DNA of 18,502 nucleotides from Nitrospiraceae bacterium. GTDB lineage: Bacteria > Nitrospirota > Nitrospiria > Nitrospirales > UBA8639. Under the pieces are notes generated by a model. That model had not been told where the DNA came from and did not search any database. It saw only the letters and a program-made list of their open reading frames with translations. The stretch lies in assembly GCA_003523945.1 (NCBI GenBank), contig DOFS01000393.1, positions 1 to 18,502 of the forward strand, in the 5' to 3' direction. A program made the position numbers and the translations under genes. Below, piece after piece: positions 8,648-16,010 of this stretch. Within the stretch, counting starts at the first letter, position 1. Each line of letters opens with the position of its first letter.

Positions 8648-9001
8648 ATGCTTAACCAAGGAGAAAAACTGTTAATCGTCCATCGCCGACTATTTGAGAA
8701 AGATACTCCCCGGTTTTTTGTGGGAGAGGTGCTGGTCTATGAGGCAGGGATCGTCAAAGTGAAAGGCTATACGTTTGTCAAAGATATGTTTAGCGGAAAC
8801 ATGCAGAAAAAGTCCGATCTTCGCATAAAGGTCATGTCGATCGTCTCAGGGACCCTCATTGTGTATCAATTGCCGGTGACGGCCCTCTTGGATTCGATGA
8901 GATTTACCGTCGATCAGGATGGAGGGTTGGTGCTCACGGATGAGGGAGGATTTTCGATGGACGTGTCCGAATCCCTTTATAAACACGAAACGCATCAGTA
9001 G
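8648..9001 (+). CDS. small conserved hypothetical protein
   Basis: This 117-residue soluble protein has no domain that I can name. It begins LLIVHRRLFEKDTPRFFVGE and has alternating beta-like segments (VGEVLVYEAGIVKVKGY, GTLIVYQLP). I recall similar small proteins in Nitrospira and some proteobacteria, annotated only as hypothetical. The gene is real by its ribosome binding site: AAAGGAG ends seven bases before ATG 8648. Composition is also normal, and the plus-strand run of stress genes supports it. There is no signal peptide or membrane segment. The all-beta look suggests a small barrel. Function unknown. Confidence 0.75.
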   Translation: MLNQGEKLLIVHRRLFEKDTPRFFVGEVLVYEAGIVKVKGYTFVKDMFSGNMQKKSDLRIKVMSIVSGTLIVYQLPVTALLDSMRFTVDQDGGLVLTDEGGFSMDVSESLYKHETHQ

Positions 9002-9279
9002 CCCGTAAAGCGTGTGATTCTCCTGCAAAGATTCGGCTACGTTTTCCCGCGCACCTTTTTTCGCTTAAGTGCTGGACTCCCACACTCCGGGCTGGAAATA
9101 GCACCGGTTACCAGATAGTTTCCAGAAAAAAATCCTGATTTTCTCCTGAAGGATCCCATAGTTTTGGACGACTGTGTCAATGATGGGGAAATTACAATGT
9201 CAAAATTTTGAGGAGGTGTTGTTGAACCCTGGTGGTTGTAGACGTGACCTCATCCAACGGATCTGGTCTGAACGGGGTA

Positions 9280-10533
9280 TTAATTGCCTTGCAGGTCTTG
9301 GAAAGTGAGGCGGAATTGGTCGGGAGGCATATTCAAAATTTTCGCGTATTGCGAAACGGTTGCCATGTCGCCTAAATCTTCCGGTTCCAATCGGGCCATA
9401 TAGGCGCGGGCAATCTTGTAGGATTCCGATTCAATATCGACCATGCGCACACGGGTGCGGCCCGTGGAAGGGTCCAGCATATCTTTGAACGGCAGCGGGG
9501 TGAAGCGCCCGTTCACGATGGACACCATGGCGCTATTCCCTTCATCCAACAGGAATTGGGCGGCGCAATACCCCAGGTCCCTCGTGTATTCCATGTCGAA
9601 GGGAATGGGGTCGGCGCAGCGCAGTTCATAGCCGATGTTTTTGGACACAATGGTGATTTTGATACCAGAGTGTTTCAGCTTCTGAGTGACGGTCTCCTTC
9701 AGGACCTTTCCGATATCCAGTTCCGCCAGTCGGATATTGCCATGTTCATCTCGTTCCACTCCGCCTAAGAGGGCGAGATCGTCCTGATCCAAAAACTCTG
9801 ACAGTCCTTCAGCCAACACCGCGACGCCGTCCGAGCGGCCCTGGGCCAGACGTTTGGTCATGGATCCCACCAGAATGTTGGTTAAGAGGCCAAGTTTGAG
9901 CGTCGACCCCTTGAATTCCTCAGGAATAAGGGTAAGGGTTGCTCCCGCCGCTTTCCCGATGCCTAAGGCCAGGTGTCCGGCCTTTCGTCCCATGGTGATC
10001 ACGAAATACCACCGGGAGGTGGTATGCGCATCAATCATGAGATTTTTGACCAGTTCGACTCCCATGTGCCGGGCGGTTTGAAACCCGAAGGTCGGCATGC
10101 CATGGGGAAGGCATAAATCGTTATCAATGGTTTTTGGTACGTGAACAACCTGTAATTGCCCCATGGCCAGTTCTGCCAATTTAAATGCCGAAAAGGCCGT
10201 ATCATCCCCGCCAATCGTGATGAGGCCGGTTATATCCATTTTTTGAAGGGAGGTTAAGACTGTGGATAAATCCTGAGGCTGTTTGGTCGGATTGGCTCGC
10301 GAGGTGCCTAATAAGGAGCCACCACGAAAATGTAAGTGGCTGACCGTTTCGCGGGTTAACGCTTGAGTGTGGGAAAGGTCGCCTTTCATTAACCATTTGA
10401 ACCCGTCTTCAATGCCGAGAACATCCGCGCCACAGAGACGGCTCCGAATCGTAGCGGCCTCGATGACACTATTGATACCGGGGGCTGGTCCGCCTCCGAC
10501 AAGAATAGCGAATTTAGAAGATGGGGAATACAT
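9280..10533 (-). CDS. pfp: 6-phosphofructokinase, pyrophosphate-dependent type
   Basis: The 417-residue enzyme is a PfkA-superfamily phosphofructokinase, converting fructose 6-phosphate to fructose 1,6-bisphosphate in glycolysis. The phosphate-donor loop GGGPAPGIN is at 13-21. GGDDT at 108-112 has a second Asp where ATP-dependent enzymes have Gly. PKTIDND at 133-139 has the Lys typical of PPi-dependent enzymes, and MGRKAGHLA lies at 181-189. Together these residues point to PPi as the phosphoryl donor, which makes the step reversible and saves ATP. It is the last gene of a minus-strand run behind a tandem Usp gene (61-base gap), a setting that suggests a role under energy stress more than in routine metabolism. 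Only a weak ribosome binding site precedes the ATG. Confidence 0.9.
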   Translation of the reverse strand: MYSPSSKFAILVGGGPAPGINSVIEAATIRSRLCGADVLGIEDGFKWLMKGDLSHTQALTRETVSHLHFRGGSLLGTSRANPTKQPQDLSTVLTSLQKMDITGLITIGGDDTAFSAFKLAELAMGQLQVVHVPKTIDNDLCLPHGMPTFGFQTARHMGVELVKNLMIDAHTTSRWYFVITMGRKAGHLALGIGKAAGATLTLIPEEFKGSTLKLGLLTNILVGSMTKRLAQGRSDGVAVLAEGLSEFLDQDDLALLGGVERDEHGNIRLAELDIGKVLKETVTQKLKHSGIKITIVSKNIGYELRCADPIPFDMEYTRDLGYCAAQFLLDEGNSAMVSIVNGRFTPLPFKDMLDPSTGRTRVRMVDIESESYKIARAYMARLEPEDLGDMATVSQYAKILNMPPDQFRLTFQDLQGN

Positions 10534-10594
10534 GGTGTGATTTCTCGCGTTAAAGGTTAGGGAGCATAATCATAGAGAGAGGCCGTTTGAGTAA

Positions 10595-11512
10595 TCAAGC
10601 TGGGGCCTGTGAGGGTGGTGCACGAATCAGTAGCACCGAACAGGGGGCATGGTGAGTGGTCGCATGAGACACACTTCCCAGAGCCAGTCGATGAAAGGTT
10701 GACCGACCCGGTGTGCCCATGAGGACCAATTCTGGATGAAGGCGTAAAATCTGCTCTTGAATGACTGATGAAGGAGCCCCCGGTTCGACGATGGATTCTA
10801 CCGGATATCCCAGGCTTGTGAGTTTGCTCGTGACGGTTTTTGTTAATTGATTGCCTCCCGCCTGAAGCTTTTGTTTCCAGGTGTCGGATAAGAGGGCGCC
10901 TATCGGGAGGACCGGCTGGGCAAAGGGGATGACGTGGAGCACCCACAGATGAGGGGTGTTTCGAAAAGGCTTCCGTGACAAAAACTCAATGGCCCATTCG
11001 GCATCAAGAGGATGTTCGATAGGAAGAAGAATGTGCTTGAGCGGGATAACAGGCGCCTTTATGAGGAACACGGGACAGGGTGCCTGGGTGGTGACCCGGT
11101 GTGAGACGCTCCCGATCAGGTGTTCACTAATGGTCCCGAGCCCACGCGAACCCATGATGATGAGGTCCACCGATTCCTGTTGGGCCATCGATAATATGGC
11201 CGAGGGGGGGATCCCGATTTCAAGGTATTGAGAGACCTTTCCGCATTCCCGTGGTAGAAGGGAAGTGGCCTTTTTGAGGATTCGAGCGCCCTCTTCCCGT
11301 AACGCACTTTCTGCCGCTTCGGAAAATTTGTGACCGACACTCATCCCTGTTCCCGGGTAGGCGAGTTGTGGGATGGAAATGATGTGGACCAACAGCACAC
11401 GTTCAGGAAGAGACAACGCCCGGACGTTTCGAACGGCTTCCTCTGCCTGTGACGAATTATCCACAGGAATCAAAATAGTTTTGGGTGTCAATGGTTTGGT
11501 GAGGGTCTTCAC
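10595..11512 (-). CDS. tandem universal stress protein (two Usp domains)
   Basis: Two Usp domains span about residues 10-155 and 157-300 of 305. Both ATP loops are classical: G121-SR-G, nine residues, then G134-S135; and G266-TP-G, nine residues, then G279-S280. I choose GTG at 11512, which has GAGGA just before it and gives an N-terminus close to the family strand ILIPVD. An in-frame TTG at 11542 would overlap the upstream phosphoribosyltransferase gene by seven bases and is the alternative. It sits between the phosphoribosyltransferase and phosphofructokinase genes in a tight minus-strand series, so the three are probably co-transcribed. The protein is only loosely similar to the plus-strand tandem Usp, so the two are not a recent duplication. 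Confidence 0.9.
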   Translation of the reverse strand: MKTLTKPLTPKTILIPVDNSSQAEEAVRNVRALSLPERVLLVHIISIPQLAYPGTGMSVGHKFSEAAESALREEGARILKKATSLLPRECGKVSQYLEIGIPPSAILSMAQQESVDLIIMGSRGLGTISEHLIGSVSHRVTTQAPCPVFLIKAPVIPLKHILLPIEHPLDAEWAIEFLSRKPFRNTPHLWVLHVIPFAQPVLPIGALLSDTWKQKLQAGGNQLTKTVTSKLTSLGYPVESIVEPGAPSSVIQEQILRLHPELVLMGTPGRSTFHRLALGSVSHATTHHAPCSVLLIRAPPSQAPA

Positions 11513-11535
11513 GTGTCCTCGATGTTCGTCCTGCC

Positions 11536-12237
11536 TTACCAAACGGAAGCTGTCCTGTGATCCCGGATGTGTTTGTGTGCTGCTCTCAAGAGTTGTAACA
11601 CCTGTGGGTCTTCAACCTGAGGGAACGCTTGATAATGTGCGCCGACCGCGACAAAGGGATCAGGCAGGTGAAGAACCTCAAGGCGATCGACCAGCGTTCG
11701 TAGATGACTAATAGCCTTAGCCGGTCCCAATGGAATGCCGGCAATCAGACGGCTAATGCCAAGAGTGCGGAGGCTATGAATAGAGGCCATACACGTAGAC
11801 CCGGTCGCGATTCCGTCATCAACGAGAATAATGGTGTATCCATCCAACGGGCGGAGTGGTGCCCCCTCTCTATACAACATTTTCTGCCGTTGAATTTCGC
11901 ATTGTTGACGATCAATTTCCTTCTTCAGGAAATTATCGAATTCAACGGTTTCCCGCTGTCCGTCCATTTTGAACACGTCCGGATTAAACCACGTATATCC
12001 CGTTTCGGTGATCGCCCCCATGGCATACTCCAAGTGACCGGGAAAACCCAATTTTCTGGTGAGAAAGACCTCGAGCGGGAGGTTGAGTTGTGTACTGATC
12101 ACGAACCCGATTTCCACTCCACCACGGGGAAGAGCGAGGACCAGAGTTCGGGGATTGTCCTGGAGCTGTTGAAGTCTGTTCGCTAGGAGACGCCCCGCTT
12201 CTCTACGATCGGTGAGATGAGGGATCGGCGTGTTCAT
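11536..12237 (-). CDS. phosphoribosyltransferase-family protein
   Basis: This 233-residue protein has the type I phosphoribosyltransferase fold. The PRPP loop ILVDDGIATGST is at 137-148, with the paired acidic residues D140-D141. An N-terminal PRGG at 37-40 is typical of the stand-alone predicted phosphoribosyltransferases. These are not the housekeeping salvage enzymes: the hood region differs and substrates are not known. Relatives are often encoded with Usp proteins, including in the mycobacterial dormancy regulon. Its start ATG overlaps the end of the DUF2892 gene by 35 bases, and its end lies 23 bases before the next Usp start. Confidence 0.87.
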   Translation of the reverse strand: MNTPIPHLTDRREAGRLLANRLQQLQDNPRTLVLALPRGGVEIGFVISTQLNLPLEVFLTRKLGFPGHLEYAMGAITETGYTWFNPDVFKMDGQRETVEFDNFLKKEIDRQQCEIQRQKMLYREGAPLRPLDGYTIILVDDGIATGSTCMASIHSLRTLGISRLIAGIPLGPAKAISHLRTLVDRLEVLHLPDPFVAVGAHYQAFPQVEDPQVLQLLRAAHKHIRDHRTASVW

Positions 12238-12484
12238 GAACTGATGCGTCAGCCTGTGAGGGTGAATGCCCTGTTTTCTGGAGAGGGCACGTATTGATTC
12301 CGAAGACTTGCCACGCTGGACAATATCCGATGATTCCAGTCAGCAAGGCGATAAGGCCGATACTCACGAGTGCCAGGTCACCCCAGCCCGGAAACAAAGA
12401 AACCCCTGACAAGGCCAAAAGGAGAAGTCCTATTCCGATACGAATGACCCGCTCATGATGTCCGATGTTGCGATACTTTTTCAT
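12203..12484 (-). CDS. DUF2892 inner-membrane protein
   Basis: The 93-residue protein starts with the NIGHHERVIRIGIG motif. It has two hydrophobic segments (about 17-32 and 36-53) and ends its core with GYCPAWQVFGINTCP, containing two conserved Cys residues. This is the DUF2892 pattern, also seen as the membrane part of the rhodanese YgaP. No rhodanese domain is attached. A His/Ser-rich tail follows. AAGG lies seven bases before the ATG. It is the second gene of the receiver-to-phosphofructokinase series and overlaps the phosphoribosyltransferase gene by 35 bases. Its function is unknown; the Cys pair hints at metal or sulfur chemistry. Confidence 0.82.
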   Translation of the reverse strand: MKKYRNIGHHERVIRIGIGLLLLALSGVSLFPGWGDLALVSIGLIALLTGIIGYCPAWQVFGINTCPLQKTGHSPSQADASVHEHADPSSHRS

Positions 12485-12526
12485 ATCACACCTTTTTAGA
12501 TGGTGAAGACCAACTAAATGCCCCTC

Positions 12527-12886
12527 TTACCCTAAGTCGCCACTGGCGACCCGTACCGCACCCAGTACCTGGCTGGCATTGAAAGGACGTCCGATAATTT
12601 GAAGGGCACCCAGGTGGCTGGCTTCTGGAGCAAGGTTTTGATTAGACTGACCGCCCAACACGACCACCTTTCCCGAGAATCCTCTTTCCCGGAGTTGACG
12701 CAAAATTTCCAGGCCACTCGGATGAGTCAGGTATAAATCCACCACGACAAGGGAAGGGTTATGGTAAAACACGGCTTGAATAATATCTTCCCCCTCCTCC
12801 AGCAACACAAAAGGGTCTCCCTTTTCCGTGAGGGTTTGCTGCAGGTTTTTCCGCAAGATAGGGTCAATAGTCGCGATGAGTAACAT
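12527..12886 (-). CDS. stand-alone receiver-like protein with altered active site
   Basis: The 119-residue protein is a receiver (REC) domain without an output domain. D8 matches part of the acidic pocket and D50 in LVVVDLYL is the predicted phosphoacceptor. The conserved Thr/Ser position has Gly (VVVLGGQ, 75-80), and the conserved Lys of the KPF motif is Arg (GRPF, 99-102). Phosphorylation-driven switching may therefore be lost or changed. I choose ATG 12886, where the REC fold begins; the frame is open to a TTG at 12946, but that would lie across the predicted -35 box. No Shine-Dalgarno is seen, consistent with a short leader of about 25 bases. It is the first gene of the minus-strand stress operon. 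Confidence 0.75.
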   Translation of the reverse strand: MLLIATIDPILRKNLQQTLTEKGDPFVLLEEGEDIIQAVFYHNPSLVVVDLYLTHPSGLEILRQLRERGFSGKVVVLGGQSNQNLAPEASHLGALQIIGRPFNASQVLGAVRVASGDLG

Positions 12887-13247
12887 AAAATATATTGGGT
12901 TAATGCGATGATAGATAATATAAAAGAACATCAAGACCCGTGCCAAAACGTCAGGATAAGATCACTTTGATTTATCAGGAGAGTAAATTTTCTGGCATGA
13001 GGAAGTGACGCAAAAATCCTCAATTTGGTATAGAAGAAGTGTAGCGCTTGGCCTCAATTCGAGGGAGTAAGAATTTTGTGCTTGGGGACGTCTCGTTTTA
13101 ATAATTTTATCAAGATCTGTAATACATGTTGGCCTGCAGCGACGACAAACCATACCGAAATCCTTCCGGGCCATGGGAGCCTATTGGGGGAAAATAGTGT
13201 GTCAGGGTGGAAAGCATCATGATATTTTCAAAAGGAGTGGTAACTCA
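12887..13247. other. AT-rich divergent intergenic region
   Basis: About 360 bases separate the receiver operon (minus) from the PagL-like gene (plus). It holds the operon promoter described above and a weak plus-strand candidate, TTGTGC at 13076-13081 with TAATAA at 13099-13104 (17-base spacing). A minus-strand open frame at 12962-13174 has a Cys-rich translation but no ribosome binding site and no family match. Confidence 0.5.
12917..12946 (-). promoter_or_regulatory. sigma70-like promoter of the receiver/Usp/phosphofructokinase operon
   Basis: On the minus strand, TTGGCA (complement of 12941-12946) and TATATT (complement of 12917-12922) are separated by 18 bases. Each box matches consensus at five of six positions. 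Transcription would start near 12910, about 25 bases before the chosen receiver start. The surrounding DNA is AT-rich compared with the window. Confidence 0.5.
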
Positions 13248-13790
13248 ATGAGGGCGTTATTGGTATGCGTTTTTCTACTGGGGTGTGCAGAAATCGGATG
13301 GGCCAAGGATGTTGAATTGGAGGCTCTCGGGATTAGGGCGGGCATGAATTTTAAAAATGCGGGATTGCCTCCTGGCGAAAGGGAAGATTTCGAACAATTT
13401 GATGTCTTTGCAATCCTGGGACTTCCATGGGCATGGGAAGGTGCGTCCGGGTTGGAGTTGCGTACGCAGCTTCGTGGCTCCGCGGGGGCATTGAGGGGTG
13501 CCCGGGACCTTGGTTTTATCGCAACGCTTACACCTGGTCTGGCTTTACGGGTCCCGAGTTGGCATTTGATTTTTGATGGCGGAGTCGGAGGAGCACTCAT
13601 CAGTAAGTGGGAGTTTGGCCGACAGGATATCGGCGGTCCCTTTCAATTTATTGCACATATTGGTTTGGGTGTTCAGCTTCCAGGGAACATGGTGGTGGGC
13701 TGGCGGTTTCATCATATGTCTGATGCCACGATTTATGGAAGCACTCGTGGCGTGGATTTCCATATGCTTGAGGCCGCCTACTATTTCTGA
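13248..13790 (+). CDS. PagL-like lipid A 3-O-deacylase, outer-membrane
   Basis: The 180-residue precursor starts with a signal peptide (MRALLVCVFLLG...GWA, cleavage about residue 19). The rest looks like a small beta-barrel ending in an aromatic residue (YYF), as outer-membrane proteins do. The region WRFHHMSDATI at 152-162 matches the PagL signature RFxHxSNA: H156 and S158 fit the catalytic His-Ser. The third catalytic residue (Glu in Pseudomonas PagL, 12 residues after Ser) is D170 here, and the Asn after Ser is Asp. PagL removes the 3-O-acyl chain of lipid A. ATG 13248 has AAAGGAG upstream and starts exactly at the signal peptide, so the longer open frame from 13173 is rejected. LLGC could also be read as a weak lipobox. 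Confidence 0.75.
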   Translation: MRALLVCVFLLGCAEIGWAKDVELEALGIRAGMNFKNAGLPPGEREDFEQFDVFAILGLPWAWEGASGLELRTQLRGSAGALRGARDLGFIATLTPGLALRVPSWHLIFDGGVGGALISKWEFGRQDIGGPFQFIAHIGLGVQLPGNMVVGWRFHHMSDATIYGSTRGVDFHMLEAAYYF

Positions 13791-14028
13791 AGGGTTTCAT
13801 ATTTTTCTGATGTTCGATTTTTAGCCTGAGTTGAGAGAGTGCGGTCTGTGGACTACTCCTGGCGTCCGCTCTGTCTGGTCACTCTTTACGAGGGAATAGA
13901 AAGAAGCCAGGTTGGTCCAGATGAGGGAGAACCGATACTCAAAAGAGGAACCCAAGCACCTTTCAACACGATCTACCTTCCAGAAGGATGTCCTTCCTGG
14001 TTGCTTGATAAATCAATTCCTCTGCCTG

Positions 14029-14448
14029 TTAGCCTCCATAGACATTAATCAAATGGTTATCAATCAGATGATTCATTAAATCTGTACGGGAAATCATGCC
14101 GAGTAGTTTTCCATCGCGTACCACGGGAATCCGGATGATCTGATGCCTGATCATGTGGTTGACAATTTCTTCTGCTGTTGCGCCTTCTTCAACCGTCACC
14201 GGGTTCCTGGTCATAACGTCTTCGGCCTTGAGCCCATGCAAATCTTTCCCATCAACCAGGGCTTTTAAGACATCAAATTCGGTGACCATTCCTACGAGAT
14301 GATTGCCCGGTTCAATGACCGGCACACCGCTAAACGTGCCGGAATGGATGAGGATCGAGAGGTCGCGGGCACTATACTGACGGGTAACCGCAACCATGCG
14401 AGTTTGCATAAGATCACGGGCTTTCATATGAAGATTCGGTGTAGTCAT
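14029..14448 (-). CDS. two-CBS-domain protein
   Basis: This 139-residue protein is almost entirely a CBS pair: domain one at about 11-65 (ARDLMQTRMVAV to VTEFDVLKAL) and domain two at 77-131 (EDVMTRNPVTV to SRTDLMNHLI). Such proteins bind adenine nucleotides between the domains and act as energy sensors or regulators in trans. AGGAGG four bases before ATG gives a strong ribosome binding site. It stands alone on the minus strand, convergent with the PagL-like gene. Its closest analogue in role may be Hrp1-type dormancy CBS proteins, but CBS pairs are too common to assert this. Confidence 0.88.
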   Translation of the reverse strand: MTTPNLHMKARDLMQTRMVAVTRQYSARDLSILIHSGTFSGVPVIEPGNHLVGMVTEFDVLKALVDGKDLHGLKAEDVMTRNPVTVEEGATAEEIVNHMIRHQIIRIPVVRDGKLLGMISRTDLMNHLIDNHLINVYGG

Positions 14449-14629
14449 GAAACCTCCTGATAAAGATACCTTTTGGGAGAGATCCCGTTGTGGGCCGAGG
14501 TGGACGCCTTATGTTACCTTTCGCACAGTTGATCAAGATACGCCAGGATCAGTTCGTAGTCCGGGTCGGTTTCTGCTTTTTTCGCCAGTCCCCTATACCA
14601 TAGGACCCCCGATCTCTCAATCCAAAAAT

Positions 14630-14774
14630 GGGCTGTTCACAAAGGCCGTCCCGTCGTGTCCTGAGGCATCTCGAAGGGAAGGCCTGAGCCGCAAGGAAGA
14701 CGTTGCGTACAGGGGCGTACGTTGAGGGGCTTCCGAGCAATGAGGTCGCCGCTGGCGGCGTTTTTCAACAGTCC
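14630..14774. repeat. hairpin-forming interspersed element (MITE/REP-like)
   Basis: The 145-base segment is bounded by imperfect inverted arms: 14630-14647 (GGGCTGTTCACAAAGGCC) matches the reverse complement of 14757-14774 at 14 of 18 positions. Inside are a small hairpin of CGTAC (14706-14710) with GTACG (14717-14721) and a strong GC hairpin CGCCGC-TG-GCGGCG at 14747-14760 followed by TTTTT. Sequences with a GTACGTTGAGG core and a CGCCGCTGGCGG hairpin plus T-run are, as I recall, scattered in many copies through Nitrospira genomes. No second copy was seen in this window and no coding capacity is present. Confidence 0.6.
14747..14765 (+). terminator. terminator-like GC hairpin plus T-run inside repeat element
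   Basis: CGCCGC and GCGGCG (14747-14752 and 14755-14760) form a perfect stem followed by five T. It has the form of an intrinsic terminator for plus-strand transcription, but no plus-strand gene ends nearby. It is more likely part of the repeat element and could block stray read-through toward the downstream gene. Confidence 0.45.
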
Positions 14775-14981
14775 TTGAAAGGGATCGGACATAGGTTTTG
14801 ATTATACAAACATGCAGGGCCCGAGGTCTCATGCCGCCGTTTTTTCTTTGTCCTCCTCCGGCAAAGGGTGCAGGGCCATACATTGAAAAAATGTGTGGGT
14901 ACTCTCTATCAAAAGGCTGCCTACATAGGCGTGATGGGCGATATTGTTGAGATGGCAACGTCAGGAGATTAGAGTAAAACC

Positions 14982-15896
14982 ATGTTTGATCTCAATCGGC
15001 GATTCGAACCCGGCACCTTGCAAGCAAAGGTGCAAGCCAGAACCTCCCATGCCATGAAGAGAGGGGCGATTCATACGATTCGCACGCGTTTCGAGTTGGT
15101 GGAACAAGGCGGAGTCAATTTTCTTATTCGAATTGTCTCCAACCTGGCCAGGAAGGTCCAGACCGACACTGATCAACGGAGACCCTCAAAGGCTCCCGAT
15201 ATGAAGGACCCCTTTCTGCCTTACGATCAGGACCTGTTTGTGGCGGATATTTCCGATACCCACGTATGTTTATTAAATAAATTTAACGTCCTGGATCATC
15301 ACATACTCATGGTGACGCGTTCTTTTCAGGAACAAGAATCTACTCTCACGCTGAGTGATATCGAGGCCGTGTTGCTGTGTCTGGCCGAATTCGATGGATT
15401 GGCCTTCTATAATGCGGGGGAAGCCGCCGGGGCCAGCCAACGGCATAAGCATTTGCAAATGGTCCCTCTTCCCTTGACGGCTGAAGTGTCTCAGCTTCCC
15501 ATTGAACCGCTTTTGAATACAGCCCGGTTCGAGGGAGCGATGGGGTGGGTTCCCGGTCTTCCTTTTTCGCATGTGGTAGTCCGGATGGATCCCGAATGGA
15601 TCGTTTCTCCCTTAAGATGGGCACAAGAGTTGCTCGAACAATACCTGCATATGTTGCGGACTGTCGGATTGTCGGGCGGTGAAACGGGAGGAAAGGTTAT
15701 GATCCCTGGTCCGTATAACTTCCTTGTCACACGACAGTGGATGTTATTGGTTCCACGGTCCACCGAGTGCTTTGAAGGCATTTCCGTAAATGCCCTGGGG
15801 TTTGCCGGAGGGTTTTTGGTGAAGGATCAGTCGCAACTTGATCTATTGAAAAGGTGTGGGCCAATGACCGCACTTCAGCGAGTAGCCATGTGCTAG
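14982..15896 (+). CDS. ATP adenylyltransferase / Ap4A phosphorylase
   Basis: The 304-residue protein belongs to the Apa1/Apa2-like ATP adenylyltransferases of the HIT-like superfamily. The catalytic motif HKHLQ (H155-x-H157-x-Q159) follows GASQR. The upstream stretch FLPYDQDLFVADISDTH and NKFNVLDHHIL (about 78-109) is typical of the substrate-binding half. The enzyme splits diadenosine tetraphosphate with phosphate to give ATP and ADP, keeping alarmone-like ApnA levels low and recovering ATP. Both domains are present and length is normal for the family. The ribosome binding site is weak (AGGAG about 12 bases away). The HPF-like gene follows 114 bases downstream, so the two may be co-expressed. 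Confidence 0.88.
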   Translation: MFDLNRRFEPGTLQAKVQARTSHAMKRGAIHTIRTRFELVEQGGVNFLIRIVSNLARKVQTDTDQRRPSKAPDMKDPFLPYDQDLFVADISDTHVCLLNKFNVLDHHILMVTRSFQEQESTLTLSDIEAVLLCLAEFDGLAFYNAGEAAGASQRHKHLQMVPLPLTAEVSQLPIEPLLNTARFEGAMGWVPGLPFSHVVVRMDPEWIVSPLRWAQELLEQYLHMLRTVGLSGGETGGKVMIPGPYNFLVTRQWMLLVPRSTECFEGISVNALGFAGGFLVKDQSQLDLLKRCGPMTALQRVAMC

Positions 15897-16010
15897 GGAA
15901 ATTTTTCCATGTTTTCCTCTTGCACTTCTATGAGTATACTTAAAGGGTAGGTCGTGATGATGTGTGTGTCTGTTGTGGCTATTACTCAAATTGAGAGGGA
16001 AGAAAACACT

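Larger units (their letters stand above)
14449..14981. other. 533-base gene-free stretch with repeat element
   Basis: This is the longest stretch without a supported gene. The open frames inside (14447-14725 plus, 14617-14958 minus) show no known family and run through the repeat element. The element at 14630-14774 occupies its middle. The promoters of the flanking CBS (minus) and ATP adenylyltransferase (plus) genes must be in the outer parts; no clear pair was found. Confidence 0.6.

Noticed and set aside
12967..12978. FNR-like site TTGATTTATCAG
   Set aside because: The half-sites are only two bases apart instead of four, so it does not fit FNR/CRP spacing.
12962..13174. 70-codon Cys-rich minus-strand open frame
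   Set aside because: No ribosome binding site, AT-rich intergenic composition and no known family; it would also cross the divergent promoter region.
14617..14958. 113-codon minus-strand open frame
   Set aside because: It runs through the hairpin element and its translation matches no known family.
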